This document shows, one piece after another, positions 1 to 5,960 of a stretch of DNA of 28,279 nt (position 1 is its first letter; each line of letters begins with the position of its first letter). The stretch is taken from the NCBI GenBank assembly GCA_002478225.1, contig DLMV01000024.1:11017-39295 (forward strand), read 5' to 3'. A program made the translations under genes and the position numbers. The stretch comes from Deltaproteobacteria bacterium UBA7527 (GTDB taxonomy: Bacteria > Desulfobacterota > Syntrophorhabdia > Syntrophorhabdales > Syntrophorhabdaceae). The notes beneath the pieces were generated by a model. That model did no database searches. It worked only from the letters and a program-made list of their open reading frames with translations, and had not been told where the DNA came from.

Positions 1-756
1 GTTTTCAAGTCTCTTAATCAAAATATCCCACGAACGATACTTTCCCTGTTGACGATGCCGAGCGGTTTTGGGTTTCTCCGAATCAACCGTGTTCTGTCGA
101 TCGGCGTCAATGAGTGCACTGAAGAGAAACCTCGCGAGCAAACCTAATTGTAATTGTGCAACCATTGAAAGAGGGTTTTTTTCCGGAGAAGCATACACAA
201 TATCCCTGCACTTTCTTTCAAATGGTTTCGTAAAAGACTTTTCTGCGAGAATAGTATTTATTTTTTCGAGTATATGCTTATCAATATTCTTGACACATTC
301 CTCCCAATGAGTTTTGCTTTCTTTTTTTGATAACCGCTTTGAATAGGAATCCCAGGTTCCATTGTTGTCAGTCGTTAAGCAATCGATCAGTCCCGAGTGA
401 TGTGAAACCAAACAAAGGGAGAGAAACTGCCCGAGCATCTTATGAGCATTGGAGGAGCCGTTTTTAATAGAAAGGAATTGGGCGCCAGCGGTAGAGTGGT
501 CAATTTTACCCTTCTTTCCTGTTGGGTCTTCAAAATCTTCATCTTCGTCCGGATTAAACTGTGGTTCATTCTTTTTTATTGCATCCGTGATGTACTTTTG
601 AAATTCAGCACTGTATTTTCCGACATCATGAAGAAGTCCCAATAGTTTTCCGTATTTTTTCATTCCGATTTTATTGGCATGGATTTTAGCAAGTTCGGCA
701 ACACCTTCAAGGTGTTCGTGAAGTTCCTGATTTTTATGAGCTATATAATTAGGCAT
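1..756 (-). CDS. cas3: CRISPR-associated Cas3, N-terminal HD nuclease domain (partial, runs off the left edge)
   Basis: The minus strand is open from an ATG at 756 to the window edge, giving 252 residues. The HD-phosphohydrolase signature of Cas3 nuclease domains is complete: H7 in YIAHK, H13/H15, the HD pair H43-D44 in LLHDVGK, H87 in DHSTAGA, H119-H120 in SHHSGLID and D217/D219 in LIDADRQNT. In type I CRISPR systems this domain degrades the displaced DNA strand as a divalent-metal ssDNA nuclease. The helicase part and other cas genes would lie to the left, outside the window. A G-rich stretch (GGGGAA) six bases before the ATG can act as ribosome binding site. A stand-alone Cas3'' nuclease cannot be excluded because the 3' part is missing. 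No repeat-spacer array is visible here. The family call is secure; the subtype is not determined. Confidence 0.85.
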   Translation of the reverse strand, partial: MPNYIAHKNQELHEHLEGVAELAKIHANKIGMKKYGKLLGLLHDVGKYSAEFQKYITDAIKKNEPQFNPDEDEDFEDPTGKKGKIDHSTAGAQFLSIKNGSSNAHKMLGQFLSLCLVSHHSGLIDCLTTDNNGTWDSYSKRLSKKESKTHWEECVKNIDKHILEKINTILAEKSFTKPFERKCRDIVYASPEKNPLSMVAQLQLGLLARFLFSALIDADRQNTVDSEKPKTARHRQQGKYRSWDILIKRLEN

Positions 757-795
757 GAATAGTTCCCCAAATTTTCAAACATTTTTTGTGGTTCT

Positions 796-814
796 CTTTG
801 TTGATAAAACAAAG
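796..814. repeat. Short hairpin between the two cas3 frames
   Basis: A 7-bp perfect stem (CTTTGTT / AACAAAG) closes a 5-base loop. It sits just past the stop of the truncated cas3 frame and before the start of the second cas3 gene. No U-tract follows on either strand, so a terminator is not supported. Confidence 0.4.
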
Positions 815-820
815 GATTGC

Positions 821-1006
821 CTAAAATGAAGGCGAACACTTCCCCAGATCATGCCACAACCCTGCCAGATAGCCCCACTCCCCAGCTCCGAATGCCTCAG
901 CGAAATCCCGTGCCATCTCGGCAACATTCTTCAAATGGTCCTCAAGTAGCTGCCATTCTTCTTGTGGCCTGCCGGGAAGGCTATGTGCGTAATATTTCTC
1001 CGCCAT
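821..1006 (-). pseudogene. Truncated second cas3 N-terminus (61 codons)
   Basis: A 61-codon reading frame begins with MAEKYYAHSLPG and ends with LWHDLGKCSPSF before a TAG at 821-823. This is the expected start of a Cas3 HD domain: an N-terminal YxAHS, a helix of the DHLKNVAEMA type, then the HD motif in LWHDLGK. It lacks all later metal ligands and any helicase. It parallels the first ~52 residues of the neighbouring cas3 gene (AHK...LLHDVGKYSAEF) without being a recent copy. It lies 64 bp upstream of that gene in the same orientation. I read it as the relic of an older or alternative cas3 whose 3' part was lost when the present gene came to lie beside it. A functional 61-residue peptide is possible but unlikely. 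Confidence 0.65.
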
Positions 1007-1025
1007 CTTTTAAACCCCCAACATT

Positions 1026-1065
1026 TATATTACCCATTTCATGCATAGCGCAAAATGGGTAATAT
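1026..1065. repeat. Stem-loop repeat, copy 1 (left bracket of the ORF6N gene)
   Basis: An imperfect palindrome with a 13-bp perfect stem (ATATTACCCATTT at 1027-1039 against AAATGGGTAATAT at 1053-1065). A 2-base bulge at 1040-1041, a further TGC/GCA pairing and a 5-base loop complete it. The same 40 bases recur at 1921-1960 with one substitution. A bulged hairpin on each side of a gene resembles REP or IS200/IS605-type ends, but no transposase is present. Confidence 0.8.
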
Positions 1066-1111
1066 TTTTCAAGTAACCTTGGACAGGCTATATGTATAAT
1101 ATGTCGTTATG

Positions 1112-1621
1112 CTATTCATTGTCCGCCAAGAATCCTATTCTGCGTTTCGGTCTGGACGTTGGCTCCACCAGACTTTGCAGAACGTCAAAAACCACTTTGA
1201 ACTGTGCGTCATATTTTTTTTCGAGTTCTTTCAATCTTTTCGCAAGCTCCTTGTGAGAAGCGATCATCTCCCGCAGCTTAACAAAAGTCCTCATGATTTC
1301 TATATTGACCTTAATAGCCCTATCACTGTTCAGGACACTCGAAAGCATGGCTACTCCTTGTTCGGTAAAGGCATAAGGCGCGTACCGGCGTCCACCCCAT
1401 CTTGAGGTCACAATTTGTGACCTCAAGACCGTAACCTCTTGATTATTGAGCTGAAACATAAAATCCTCAGGAAACCTTTCAGAGTTGCGTTTTACAGCCT
1501 GAATTAATACTTTTGTGGTAACGCCATACAGTTCAGCAAGATCACTGTCGATCATGACCTTTTGACTGCGAATGATAAGAATGTGTTTTTCAATAACCTC
1601 TGACGGAACCAATGAACCCAT
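1112..1621 (-). CDS. ORF6N domain protein (phage/mobile-type DNA-binding protein)
   Basis: The protein has 169 residues from the ATG at 1621. I chose this start over the ATG at 1651 because a G-rich ribosome binding site (GGGGGGTG) sits just before it and homologues begin with a similar MxSLVP stretch. The N-terminal ~90 residues match the ORF6N family: an IIRSQKVMIDSDLAELYGV segment, KRNSERFPEDFMFQL, LRSQIVTS, and YAPYAFTEQGVAMLSSVL. The C-terminal ~60 residues form a charged, probably coiled-coil segment ending in PKRRIGF. ORF6N was defined in phage proteins alongside KilA-N, and free-standing bacterial copies are common; their function is not established. The gene is alone in its orientation between two identical stem-loops, which suggests an acquired cassette. 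DNA binding is family-level inference. Confidence 0.85.
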   Translation of the reverse strand: MGSLVPSEVIEKHILIIRSQKVMIDSDLAELYGVTTKVLIQAVKRNSERFPEDFMFQLNNQEVTVLRSQIVTSRWGGRRYAPYAFTEQGVAMLSSVLNSDRAIKVNIEIMRTFVKLREMIASHKELAKRLKELEKKYDAQFKVVFDVLQSLVEPTSRPKRRIGFLADNE

Positions 1622-1672
1622 TTTCACCCCCCGGTTTTTGAGCTCATGCACCAGTAAGAAACCAAAATATTA

Positions 1673-1704
1673 AGATTGCCGCACCCTGCGGGCTCGCAAT
1701 GACC
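1673..1704. repeat. REP-like intergenic element (GATTGCCGC...CTCGCAATGACC)
   Basis: Read on the minus strand it starts GGTCATTGCGAGCCCGCAGG and ends GGCAATCT, the layout of a widespread intergenic repeat type in environmental bacteria (TCATTGCGAG ... GCAATC). A diverged relative with the same plan lies at 2183-2217. Confidence 0.45.
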
Positions 1705-1768
1705 AAAAAAGACCATAAGCCATGAAATATGGGCTGTCAGCTAAAGCCTATTTTTCTATGTATATCAC

Positions 1769-1798
1769 CTCTGACTGACAACAGGATGTCAGTGAGAG
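1769..1798. repeat. 12-bp hairpin within the ORF6N cassette
   Basis: CTCTGACTGACA (1769-1780) pairs with TGTCAGTGAGAG (1787-1798) with a single mismatch around a 6-base loop. It lies upstream of the ORF6N gene. No U-run follows on either side, so it is more likely an operator-like or recombination-related palindrome than a terminator. Confidence 0.6.
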
Positions 1799-1920
1799 TA
1801 AATGGAACTCTTTTTTGTTATGAGGTTGCGGGTACACGCGGGCGTTGCTTTCAGTAAAAAGATTAGTATCACCTTATCCTATCATGTCAGAAATAGTTGT
1901 TTTTTGCAACACCAACCATA

Positions 1921-1960
1921 TATATTACCCATTTCGTGCATAGCGCAAAATGGGTAATAT
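1921..1960. repeat. Stem-loop repeat, copy 2 (right bracket of the ORF6N gene)
   Basis: Same 40 bases and same orientation as the copy at 1026-1065, differing only in one bulge base (CG instead of CA at 1935-1936). Stem 1922-1934 / 1948-1960, inner pairing 1937-1939 / 1945-1947, loop 1940-1944. The 855 to 860 bp between the copies contain only the ORF6N gene and structured spacer. Confidence 0.8.
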
Positions 1961-2020
1961 AATCTGATATTTTGCAAAGGAGGATTTACGATCACCCTAT
2001 GAAGGGTTCAGAGGTTTAAT

Positions 2021-2097
2021 TGGGGTGGGTGAGGGGTTTCGAACCCCCAACCTCCAGGTCCACAGCCTGACGCTCTAACCATTGCGCTACACCCACC
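2021..2097 (-). tRNA. tRNA-His (anticodon GTG), CCA encoded
   Basis: On the minus strand a full cloverleaf is visible. The 7-bp acceptor stem GTGGGTG/CACCCAC carries the histidine-specific extra 5' G (G-1 at 2097) opposite C73 (2024). The anticodon loop CTGTGGA has GTG at 2063-2061, the T-arm has loop TTCGAAA, and a genomically encoded CCA is at 2023-2021. The G-1:C73 pair and the anticodon both specify histidine. The gene is isolated, next to the ORF6N cassette. tRNA genes often serve as integration sites, but no duplicated tRNA end is visible nearby. Confidence 0.96.
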
Positions 2098-2182
2098 GTG
2101 AACTCCTATTTAACTAACATAATTACCCTTGTAAGTCAACGGGGACGAGCCACTGAGAGCAGAGAGCAGAGAAACCTCTTTG

Positions 2183-2217
2183 TGTCATCGCGAGGAGCCG
2201 AAGCGACGCGCGATCCC
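2183..2217. repeat. REP-like intergenic element (TGTCATCGCGAGGAGCC...)
   Basis: Begins TGTCATCGCGAGGAGCCGAA and ends GCGCGATCCC, the same plan as the inverted relative at 1673-1704. It lies in the 283-bp spacer between tRNA-His and the DUF4013 gene. Confidence 0.4.
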
Positions 2218-2229
2218 AGCACCAATTCC

Positions 2230-2323
2230 TAAACAATATCAAAACTCAAATATCAAATGTTCAAAACAAAAAACTTCTGTACCACGTTTTGAATTTTGAA
2301 CATTGAAACATTTGAATTTGTTT
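2230..2323. repeat. AT-rich imperfect inverted repeat
   Basis: A left arm rich in TCAAA words (2230-2267, for example CAAATGTTCAAAAC) faces a right arm starting GTTTTGAATTTTGAACATTG (2286-2323) across about 18 bases. The match is approximate. The remaining spacer to 2380 is AT-rich with ATACGATATACG-type words and no gene. This looks like the filler DNA seen again at 5729-5893. Confidence 0.4.
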
Positions 2324-2380
2324 AGTGCTTCGATATTCGTGCTTCGGATTTCGCTTTACATTCCGATATACGATATACGG

Positions 2381-3046
2381 TTATGTTCCCGGTGCTTCTG
2401 CTCCGTTCCCTTCCGGTATGGTGAGGCTTGCGAGGGTTGTCTTCTTATAGAGCTCGGTAAAGTAATAGGTGGCGACGAGAAATATATAGTAGGTGAGAAC
2501 AGAGGATGCGATGAACCCGATGAAGTAAGGTATGCGGATGATGAGCTTGCATATATAGAGCAGGATCAGGAGACCCACGTAGCCGGCAACGTATTCCACG
2601 AAGACCTCCTTGATCCCCCGTAAGACGTTCTCGAACTCGAGCGCCTTCCTGAAATCCATCTTCTCGGCATATGTGGCGAAGGCAAAGGGGAGAAAGAAGG
2701 AACATACAAGGAGCGCGGCGTACGATAATATGATGATGATGTTGCCGAAGAAGGCGGTGATGCTCGTCAGTGTCGTGAGGAAGAAACCGCAGGAGAACAT
2801 GAAGAAAGGGATCGCCCCATAGAGGATGAATATGAAGAGGAGCTTTATCCCCTCGATCCATGTGTCATATTTGTCCTGCCAGGTAGGAAGCCCCATGCCT
2901 CCTATAATGAAAAGCCTGGATGCCTTGGCAAGATAACCAAGCGAAAAAAAGTTTACAACAGGAATATACAGGACGAGCCCGCTGTAGATCCATCGTGTCA
3001 TATACCGTGTGTTAAAAGTAAATCTGACAAAGGAGGCAATATCCAT
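2381..3046 (-). CDS. DUF4013-like multi-spanning membrane protein
   Basis: The protein has 221 residues from the ATG at 3046, two bases after the stop of the upstream dehydrogenase gene and with AAAGGAAA as ribosome binding site. A much longer frame from 3331 exists, but its extra N-terminus is only the dehydrogenase gene in another frame. The product is very hydrophobic, with about five to six predicted membrane segments: around residues 17-35 (RWIYSGLVLYIPVVNFF), 60-85, 90-125, 150-175 and 180-200. The first segment with following GYLAKASR and the DxYDTWIEGIK loop resemble DUF4013. Function is unknown. As last gene of the ParB-like/radical SAM/SDR operon it is translationally coupled to the SDR. 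Confidence 0.75.
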   Translation of the reverse strand: MDIASFVRFTFNTRYMTRWIYSGLVLYIPVVNFFSLGYLAKASRLFIIGGMGLPTWQDKYDTWIEGIKLLFIFILYGAIPFFMFSCGFFLTTLTSITAFFGNIIIILSYAALLVCSFFLPFAFATYAEKMDFRKALEFENVLRGIKEVFVEYVAGYVGLLILLYICKLIIRIPYFIGFIASSVLTYYIFLVATYYFTELYKKTTLASLTIPEGNGAEAPGT

Positions 3047-3048
3047 TG

Positions 3049-3840
3049 CTATTTTCCTTTGCCTGCCATTATAAAGTCCAGCAGAGGTTCTGCCGTGTAG
3101 CCGGTCATCCCGCCGTCGATGACGATCGTTTCCCCGTTGATGTACTGGGCCTCCGGAGATGCAAGGAACAGAACGAGGCCTGTGATCTCCTCCACCTTTG
3201 CCATTCTGCCGATAGGCGTCTTCTTTGAGAGAAAATCGACGAAGGCCTGTTTCCTTATAAGCCCTTCGTTCATGCCTCCGGCAATGAAGCCCGGGGCTAT
3301 CGCTACGACGGTAACGCCGTGGCGTGACCATTCGGATGCAAGGTTCCGTGTCATTACCATCAACCCGGCCTTGCTCATGACGTAGGGGAGGAAGCCCTTT
3401 TCTCCGTAAATAGCTGCCTGGGTTATCATGTTGATGATCCTGCCTGATTTTTGTTCCACCATGCGTTTCCCGAATACCTGCGAGACGTAGAACGTACCCT
3501 TCAGGTTCACATCTATAGCCCTGTCGAAGTCCTCTTTTTTGGTCTTTTCGGAAGGAGTCAGGGGATTGACGATGCCGGCATTATTGATAAGCACATCTAC
3601 CTTGCCCCAGGCATTCCAGATCTTTCCCGCAACATTTTCCATATCCTCGTAGTTCGTGATATCAGCGGTGAAGGCGAGAACGTTCTTTCCTTTAAACTCC
3701 TCTTCGAATTTGTTTATTGCTTCCGTACTCCTGGAATTTACCGCTACTGATGCCCCTTCCGCGAGAAACGCTTCTGCCATGGCCTTTCCAATGCCTTTAG
3801 CGCCGCCGGTTATAAAGACTATCTTATCCTGAAATCTCAT
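3049..3840 (-). CDS. Short-chain dehydrogenase/reductase (SDR family, FabG-like fold)
   Basis: The protein has 263 residues, a normal classical SDR length. The Rossmann motif TGGAKGIG is at 11-18, NNAG at 86-89, the active-site Asn at 112 (VNLKG), and YVMSK supplies Tyr153 and Lys157. The usual catalytic Ser, 13 residues before the Tyr, is Thr140 here (INMIT), which can be tolerated but is uncommon. The C-terminus has the INGETIVIDGGMTG stretch typical of FabG/glucose-dehydrogenase-like members. It would catalyse NAD(P)-dependent oxidation or reduction of a hydroxyl/keto substrate that cannot be named from sequence. GGAGG precedes the ATG, and its start overlaps the stop of the upstream radical SAM gene by 4 bp (ATGA). 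Confidence 0.93.
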   Translation of the reverse strand: MRFQDKIVFITGGAKGIGKAMAEAFLAEGASVAVNSRSTEAINKFEEEFKGKNVLAFTADITNYEDMENVAGKIWNAWGKVDVLINNAGIVNPLTPSEKTKKEDFDRAIDVNLKGTFYVSQVFGKRMVEQKSGRIINMITQAAIYGEKGFLPYVMSKAGLMVMTRNLASEWSRHGVTVVAIAPGFIAGGMNEGLIRKQAFVDFLSKKTPIGRMAKVEEITGLVLFLASPEAQYINGETIVIDGGMTGYTAEPLLDFIMAGKGK

Positions 3841-4784
3841 ATGCTGCCTCCGTATAGGTTTTTGATCCTCTCATCAAAAAGCCTGATGAGGGCTTCATCA
3901 TCTTTGACCCTCATTCCCGTGACCTTATGCCATACATCCTCCCTCTCCATGCAGAGGTATATGAAAAGTCCCTTATTCTTGCTTTGCAATAGCTTGTAGA
4001 GCATTTTGTAGACCTTCACCCTCTGCTGTTTGATATATCTCATCTTGCCGTCCTCTCCCCTGATGAATTCGCCATAGAGGAGGTTCTTCCTGTTGCTCTC
4101 TATGAAATGACCGAAAAGCTTCGGAGGAAAGCGGAGAAGTCCCAGACTGATCCAGATGATCCTATCCATGTCGAGGAACCTGCTGATATCTTCAATAAGG
4201 TACCGGTAATCTTTTTCAAAACCAGGGTAGATGATCACCGGGTCAAAGTGGAGCCCCACGAAGCACCCTGCATCCTGAGCCTTCCTGGCCGTTTTTAGAC
4301 GCTTATAAAGCGGGCTCGTCCTTTTCTCTTCCTCATCTATGATCCGCTGGGGGGCTACTGAAAATGATATGACCGTATACGGATTAAGATGCGGCATCAG
4401 GTGGTCGATGTACGCCCATTTTGATTTTAGCTCCAGAATGGCCTTTTTTTGTTCTCCGAAGAATTTTATAAGCGGCCCGTTGAGCCTGTAACGCCTGTCA
4501 AGGGCGAGGCTGTCAGAAAGCTCCCCCGTCCCGAACCTGAGGATATGCCTGGCCTCTTGTTCGATCATCTCCTCGACCTGGGAGATCACGTAGGGGATGT
4601 CGTCGTGTATTGTGATCGATGGGGAATTGAGATATGTCTTCAGGATGCAATATGAACATGAGAGGGCGCACCCTTCAATGAGATCGATGGTCTTGTAGCC
4701 GCAGCAGATGTGGTTCTTCGTCCCGGGACAGTCCCTTACAATGTTGCCCTGCGTTGCAGTACGTTCAACCTTGAGTGAGTTCAA
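3837..4784 (-). CDS. SPL-family (spore photoproduct lyase-like) radical SAM protein
   Basis: The protein has 315 residues, starting at a TTG (4784) with a strong AAGGAG six bases upstream. The radical SAM cluster motif CX3CX2C is Cys39, Cys43 and Cys46 (EGCALSCSYCILK), in the GCxxxCxYC context of spore photoproduct lyases. The following KTYLNSPSITIHDDI and the later LELKSKW, VISFSVAP and FVGLHFDPVIIYPG segments fit the SPL TIM barrel. In the region of the Bacillus SPL hydrogen-donor cysteine (ACTSD context, recalled from memory) this protein reads GTGELSD (85-91) with no cysteine. The chemistry may therefore differ from thymine-dimer repair. It overlaps the ParB-like gene by about 20 bp and the SDR by 4 bp. 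The substrate is unknown; DNA or nucleotide repair is an inference from family and ParB context. Confidence 0.85.
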   Translation of the reverse strand: MNSLKVERTATQGNIVRDCPGTKNHICCGYKTIDLIEGCALSCSYCILKTYLNSPSITIHDDIPYVISQVEEMIEQEARHILRFGTGELSDSLALDRRYRLNGPLIKFFGEQKKAILELKSKWAYIDHLMPHLNPYTVISFSVAPQRIIDEEEKRTSPLYKRLKTARKAQDAGCFVGLHFDPVIIYPGFEKDYRYLIEDISRFLDMDRIIWISLGLLRFPPKLFGHFIESNRKNLLYGEFIRGEDGKMRYIKQQRVKVYKMLYKLLQSKNKGLFIYLCMEREDVWHKVTGMRVKDDEALIRLFDERIKNLYGGSI

Positions 4785-5664
4785 GGATGCTCCTTATGCA
4801 GCCGTCTTTAAGGATCCCCTCCAGTTTTTCTATGGAGGACTTAAGGTCATTTTCGCTTCTTATCTTTAACAATATATCAATATACTCCTTTTCAAAAAAA
4901 GGGTCTACCTTAATATCGACATATGGAGGCAGCGCGCAGCGCCGTTTAATGGCGGAAAGACGTTTCTCCATGGACGACAGGATCGGGTAGTTTCTTTTCT
5001 TCAATAATGCCTTCAGCTCCCTGCCATCACCTGACGTACGCAGCCCTCTAAGATTGATCGTGCCTTTTTTGATCTTGGCGAGAGCAAGCATTTCCAGGAT
5101 TTCTCTTAATAAGCTCTCGGTCAGACAGAGAGGGGACAAGAGGGAAATAATAGCCTTTCTTTCCCGTGCGTCGAAGCCAAGGAGAGATTCGATGCTCTTC
5201 ATTGAAATTCCGTGACGGACAAGAAAATCCAGCAGGGGTTCTCCCGCGTGGGCTATCGCGACAAAGTTGTTAAGGATCTTTTCATGGGGTTTAAGGGAGA
5301 GCAGAGTCATCATCTCGAAGATCCTTTGCCTGGGAAAACCGGCATGCACCATCTTCTCGAGTGCGTAAGCCTTTTCGACAGTGTTAAGCCCTCTTCTTAT
5401 GTTGTCGTGGATCGACAGGAGAAGGGCCTCATCGGCGCGGGCCTTTTTGATGACCGCAGGTATTTTTGTGAGCCTTAGCTTTTTTGCTGACGTGAGCCTT
5501 CTGAAGCCGGTTATAACGATCAGGGGAGAAGCGTCAAGAAGGAGGACAGGCTGGACAATGCCGATCTTTTGTATCGATTCTGTGAGGAGCTTGTCTTCAA
5601 GAGGGTAGGATATGCAGAAACGCCTGTCGTCGAGATCGATATCGTTGAGCGGGATCGTTTTCAT
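4765..5664 (-). CDS. ParB/Spo0J-like N-terminal domain protein
   Basis: About 299 residues from ATG 5664; a GTG at 5670 in frame is an equally possible start, and ribosome-binding sequence is weak for both. The first ~95 residues carry a ParB/sulfiredoxin-type fold: IPLNDIDLDDRRF, SIQKIGIVQPVLLL, the ParB box ITGFRRLTSAKKL (near 53-65), and DNIRRGLNTVEKA matching the ParB arginine-rich helix region. The middle keeps helix-turn-helix-like spacing. The C-terminus is basic and does not look like a ParB dimer domain. No parA is adjacent, so chromosome partition is unlikely. Single-gene ParB-like proteins next to SPL-type radical SAM genes suggest a DNA-related accessory role, which is inference. 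It is the first gene of the operon, under the promoter at 5697-5726. Confidence 0.83.
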   Translation of the reverse strand: MKTIPLNDIDLDDRRFCISYPLEDKLLTESIQKIGIVQPVLLLDASPLIVITGFRRLTSAKKLRLTKIPAVIKKARADEALLLSIHDNIRRGLNTVEKAYALEKMVHAGFPRQRIFEMMTLLSLKPHEKILNNFVAIAHAGEPLLDFLVRHGISMKSIESLLGFDARERKAIISLLSPLCLTESLLREILEMLALAKIKKGTINLRGLRTSGDGRELKALLKKRNYPILSSMEKRLSAIKRRCALPPYVDIKVDPFFEKEYIDILLKIRSENDLKSSIEKLEGILKDGCIRSILELTQG

Positions 5665-5696
5665 TTTCACGGAAACGCAGCGCCTTTATTTTGTCT

Positions 5697-5726
5697 ATTG
5701 TACAGGAAGTTAGAATTTAGTGTCAA
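5697..5726 (-). promoter_or_regulatory. Sigma70-type promoter of the ParB-like operon
   Basis: On the minus strand a consensus -35 TTGACA (5726-5721) is followed after 18 bases by -10 TACAAT (5702-5697). Transcription would start near 5690, leaving a short leader before the ParB-like start codon. The -35, spacer and first four bases of the -10 lie inside the 30-bp direct repeat. Confidence 0.7.
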
Positions 5727-5728
5727 TA
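5699..5728. repeat. 30-bp exact direct repeat, copy 1 (promoter-containing)
   Basis: The 30 bases beginning TGTACAGGAAGTTAGAATTT and ending TGTCAATA are identical to 5894-5923. This copy forms the working promoter of the ParB-like operon on the minus strand. Confidence 0.9.
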
Positions 5729-5893
5729 AGGCAGCTCGTGAAGATCGTATACCATAGTTCGTATTGAGAGTTCCTTGCTCCTCGCACCTGGCTCCTTGAT
5801 ACTTGTTTTATACATATCCAGTATCCAGCGACGAGCATCCAGCATCAAGGCAGCAAATAATCGACATACGACATACGATCTACGGCCTAATTC
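5729..5893. other. 165-bp repeat-filler insert between the two 30-bp repeats
   Basis: No gene is visible. It contains the dispersed element at 5818-5849 (also at 16697-16728) and ACGACATACGATCTACG-type words like those at 2360-2380. The exact 30-bp repeats on both sides suggest that this DNA arrived by an event that duplicated the promoter segment. Confidence 0.5.
5818..5849. repeat. Dispersed intergenic repeat, copy 1
   Basis: Begins CCAGTATCCAGCGACGAG and ends AGCATCAAG. The same 32 bases recur at 16697-16728 with three substitutions. Both copies are intergenic. Confidence 0.75.
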
Positions 5894-5923
5894 TGTACAG
5901 GAAGTTAGAATTTAGTGTCAATA
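5894..5923. repeat. 30-bp exact direct repeat, copy 2
   Basis: Identical to 5699-5728. Its minus-strand -35 TTGACA is intact, but the -10 is broken (TACAGA instead of TACAAT), so it is probably a weaker or dead copy of the promoter. On the plus strand an extended -10-like TGGTATATT follows at 5927-5935 and may serve the flavoredoxin-like gene. Confidence 0.9.
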
Positions 5924-5960
5924 TCATGGTATATTGCAGAACAAGCATGAGGAGGGAGCA

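Larger units (their letters stand above)
1622..2020. other. Non-coding spacer inside and beyond the ORF6N cassette
   Basis: No convincing reading frame lies here. It holds a REP-like element (1673-1704), a 12-bp hairpin (1769-1798) and the right-hand stem-loop (1921-1960), followed by the 3' flank of tRNA-His. The spacing of structured elements over about 300 bp upstream of the ORF6N gene would also fit a regulatory or non-coding RNA region, but nothing recognisable supports a specific RNA family. Confidence 0.5.

Noticed and set aside
2098..2140. Promoter for tRNA-His
   Set aside because: TTGACT at 2139-2134 (minus strand) has no acceptable -10 at 16 to 18 bases; the signal was too weak to list.
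3047..3331. 95-residue N-terminal extension of the DUF4013-like protein
   Set aside because: It is the dehydrogenase gene read in another frame; the ATG at 3046 has its own ribosome binding site.
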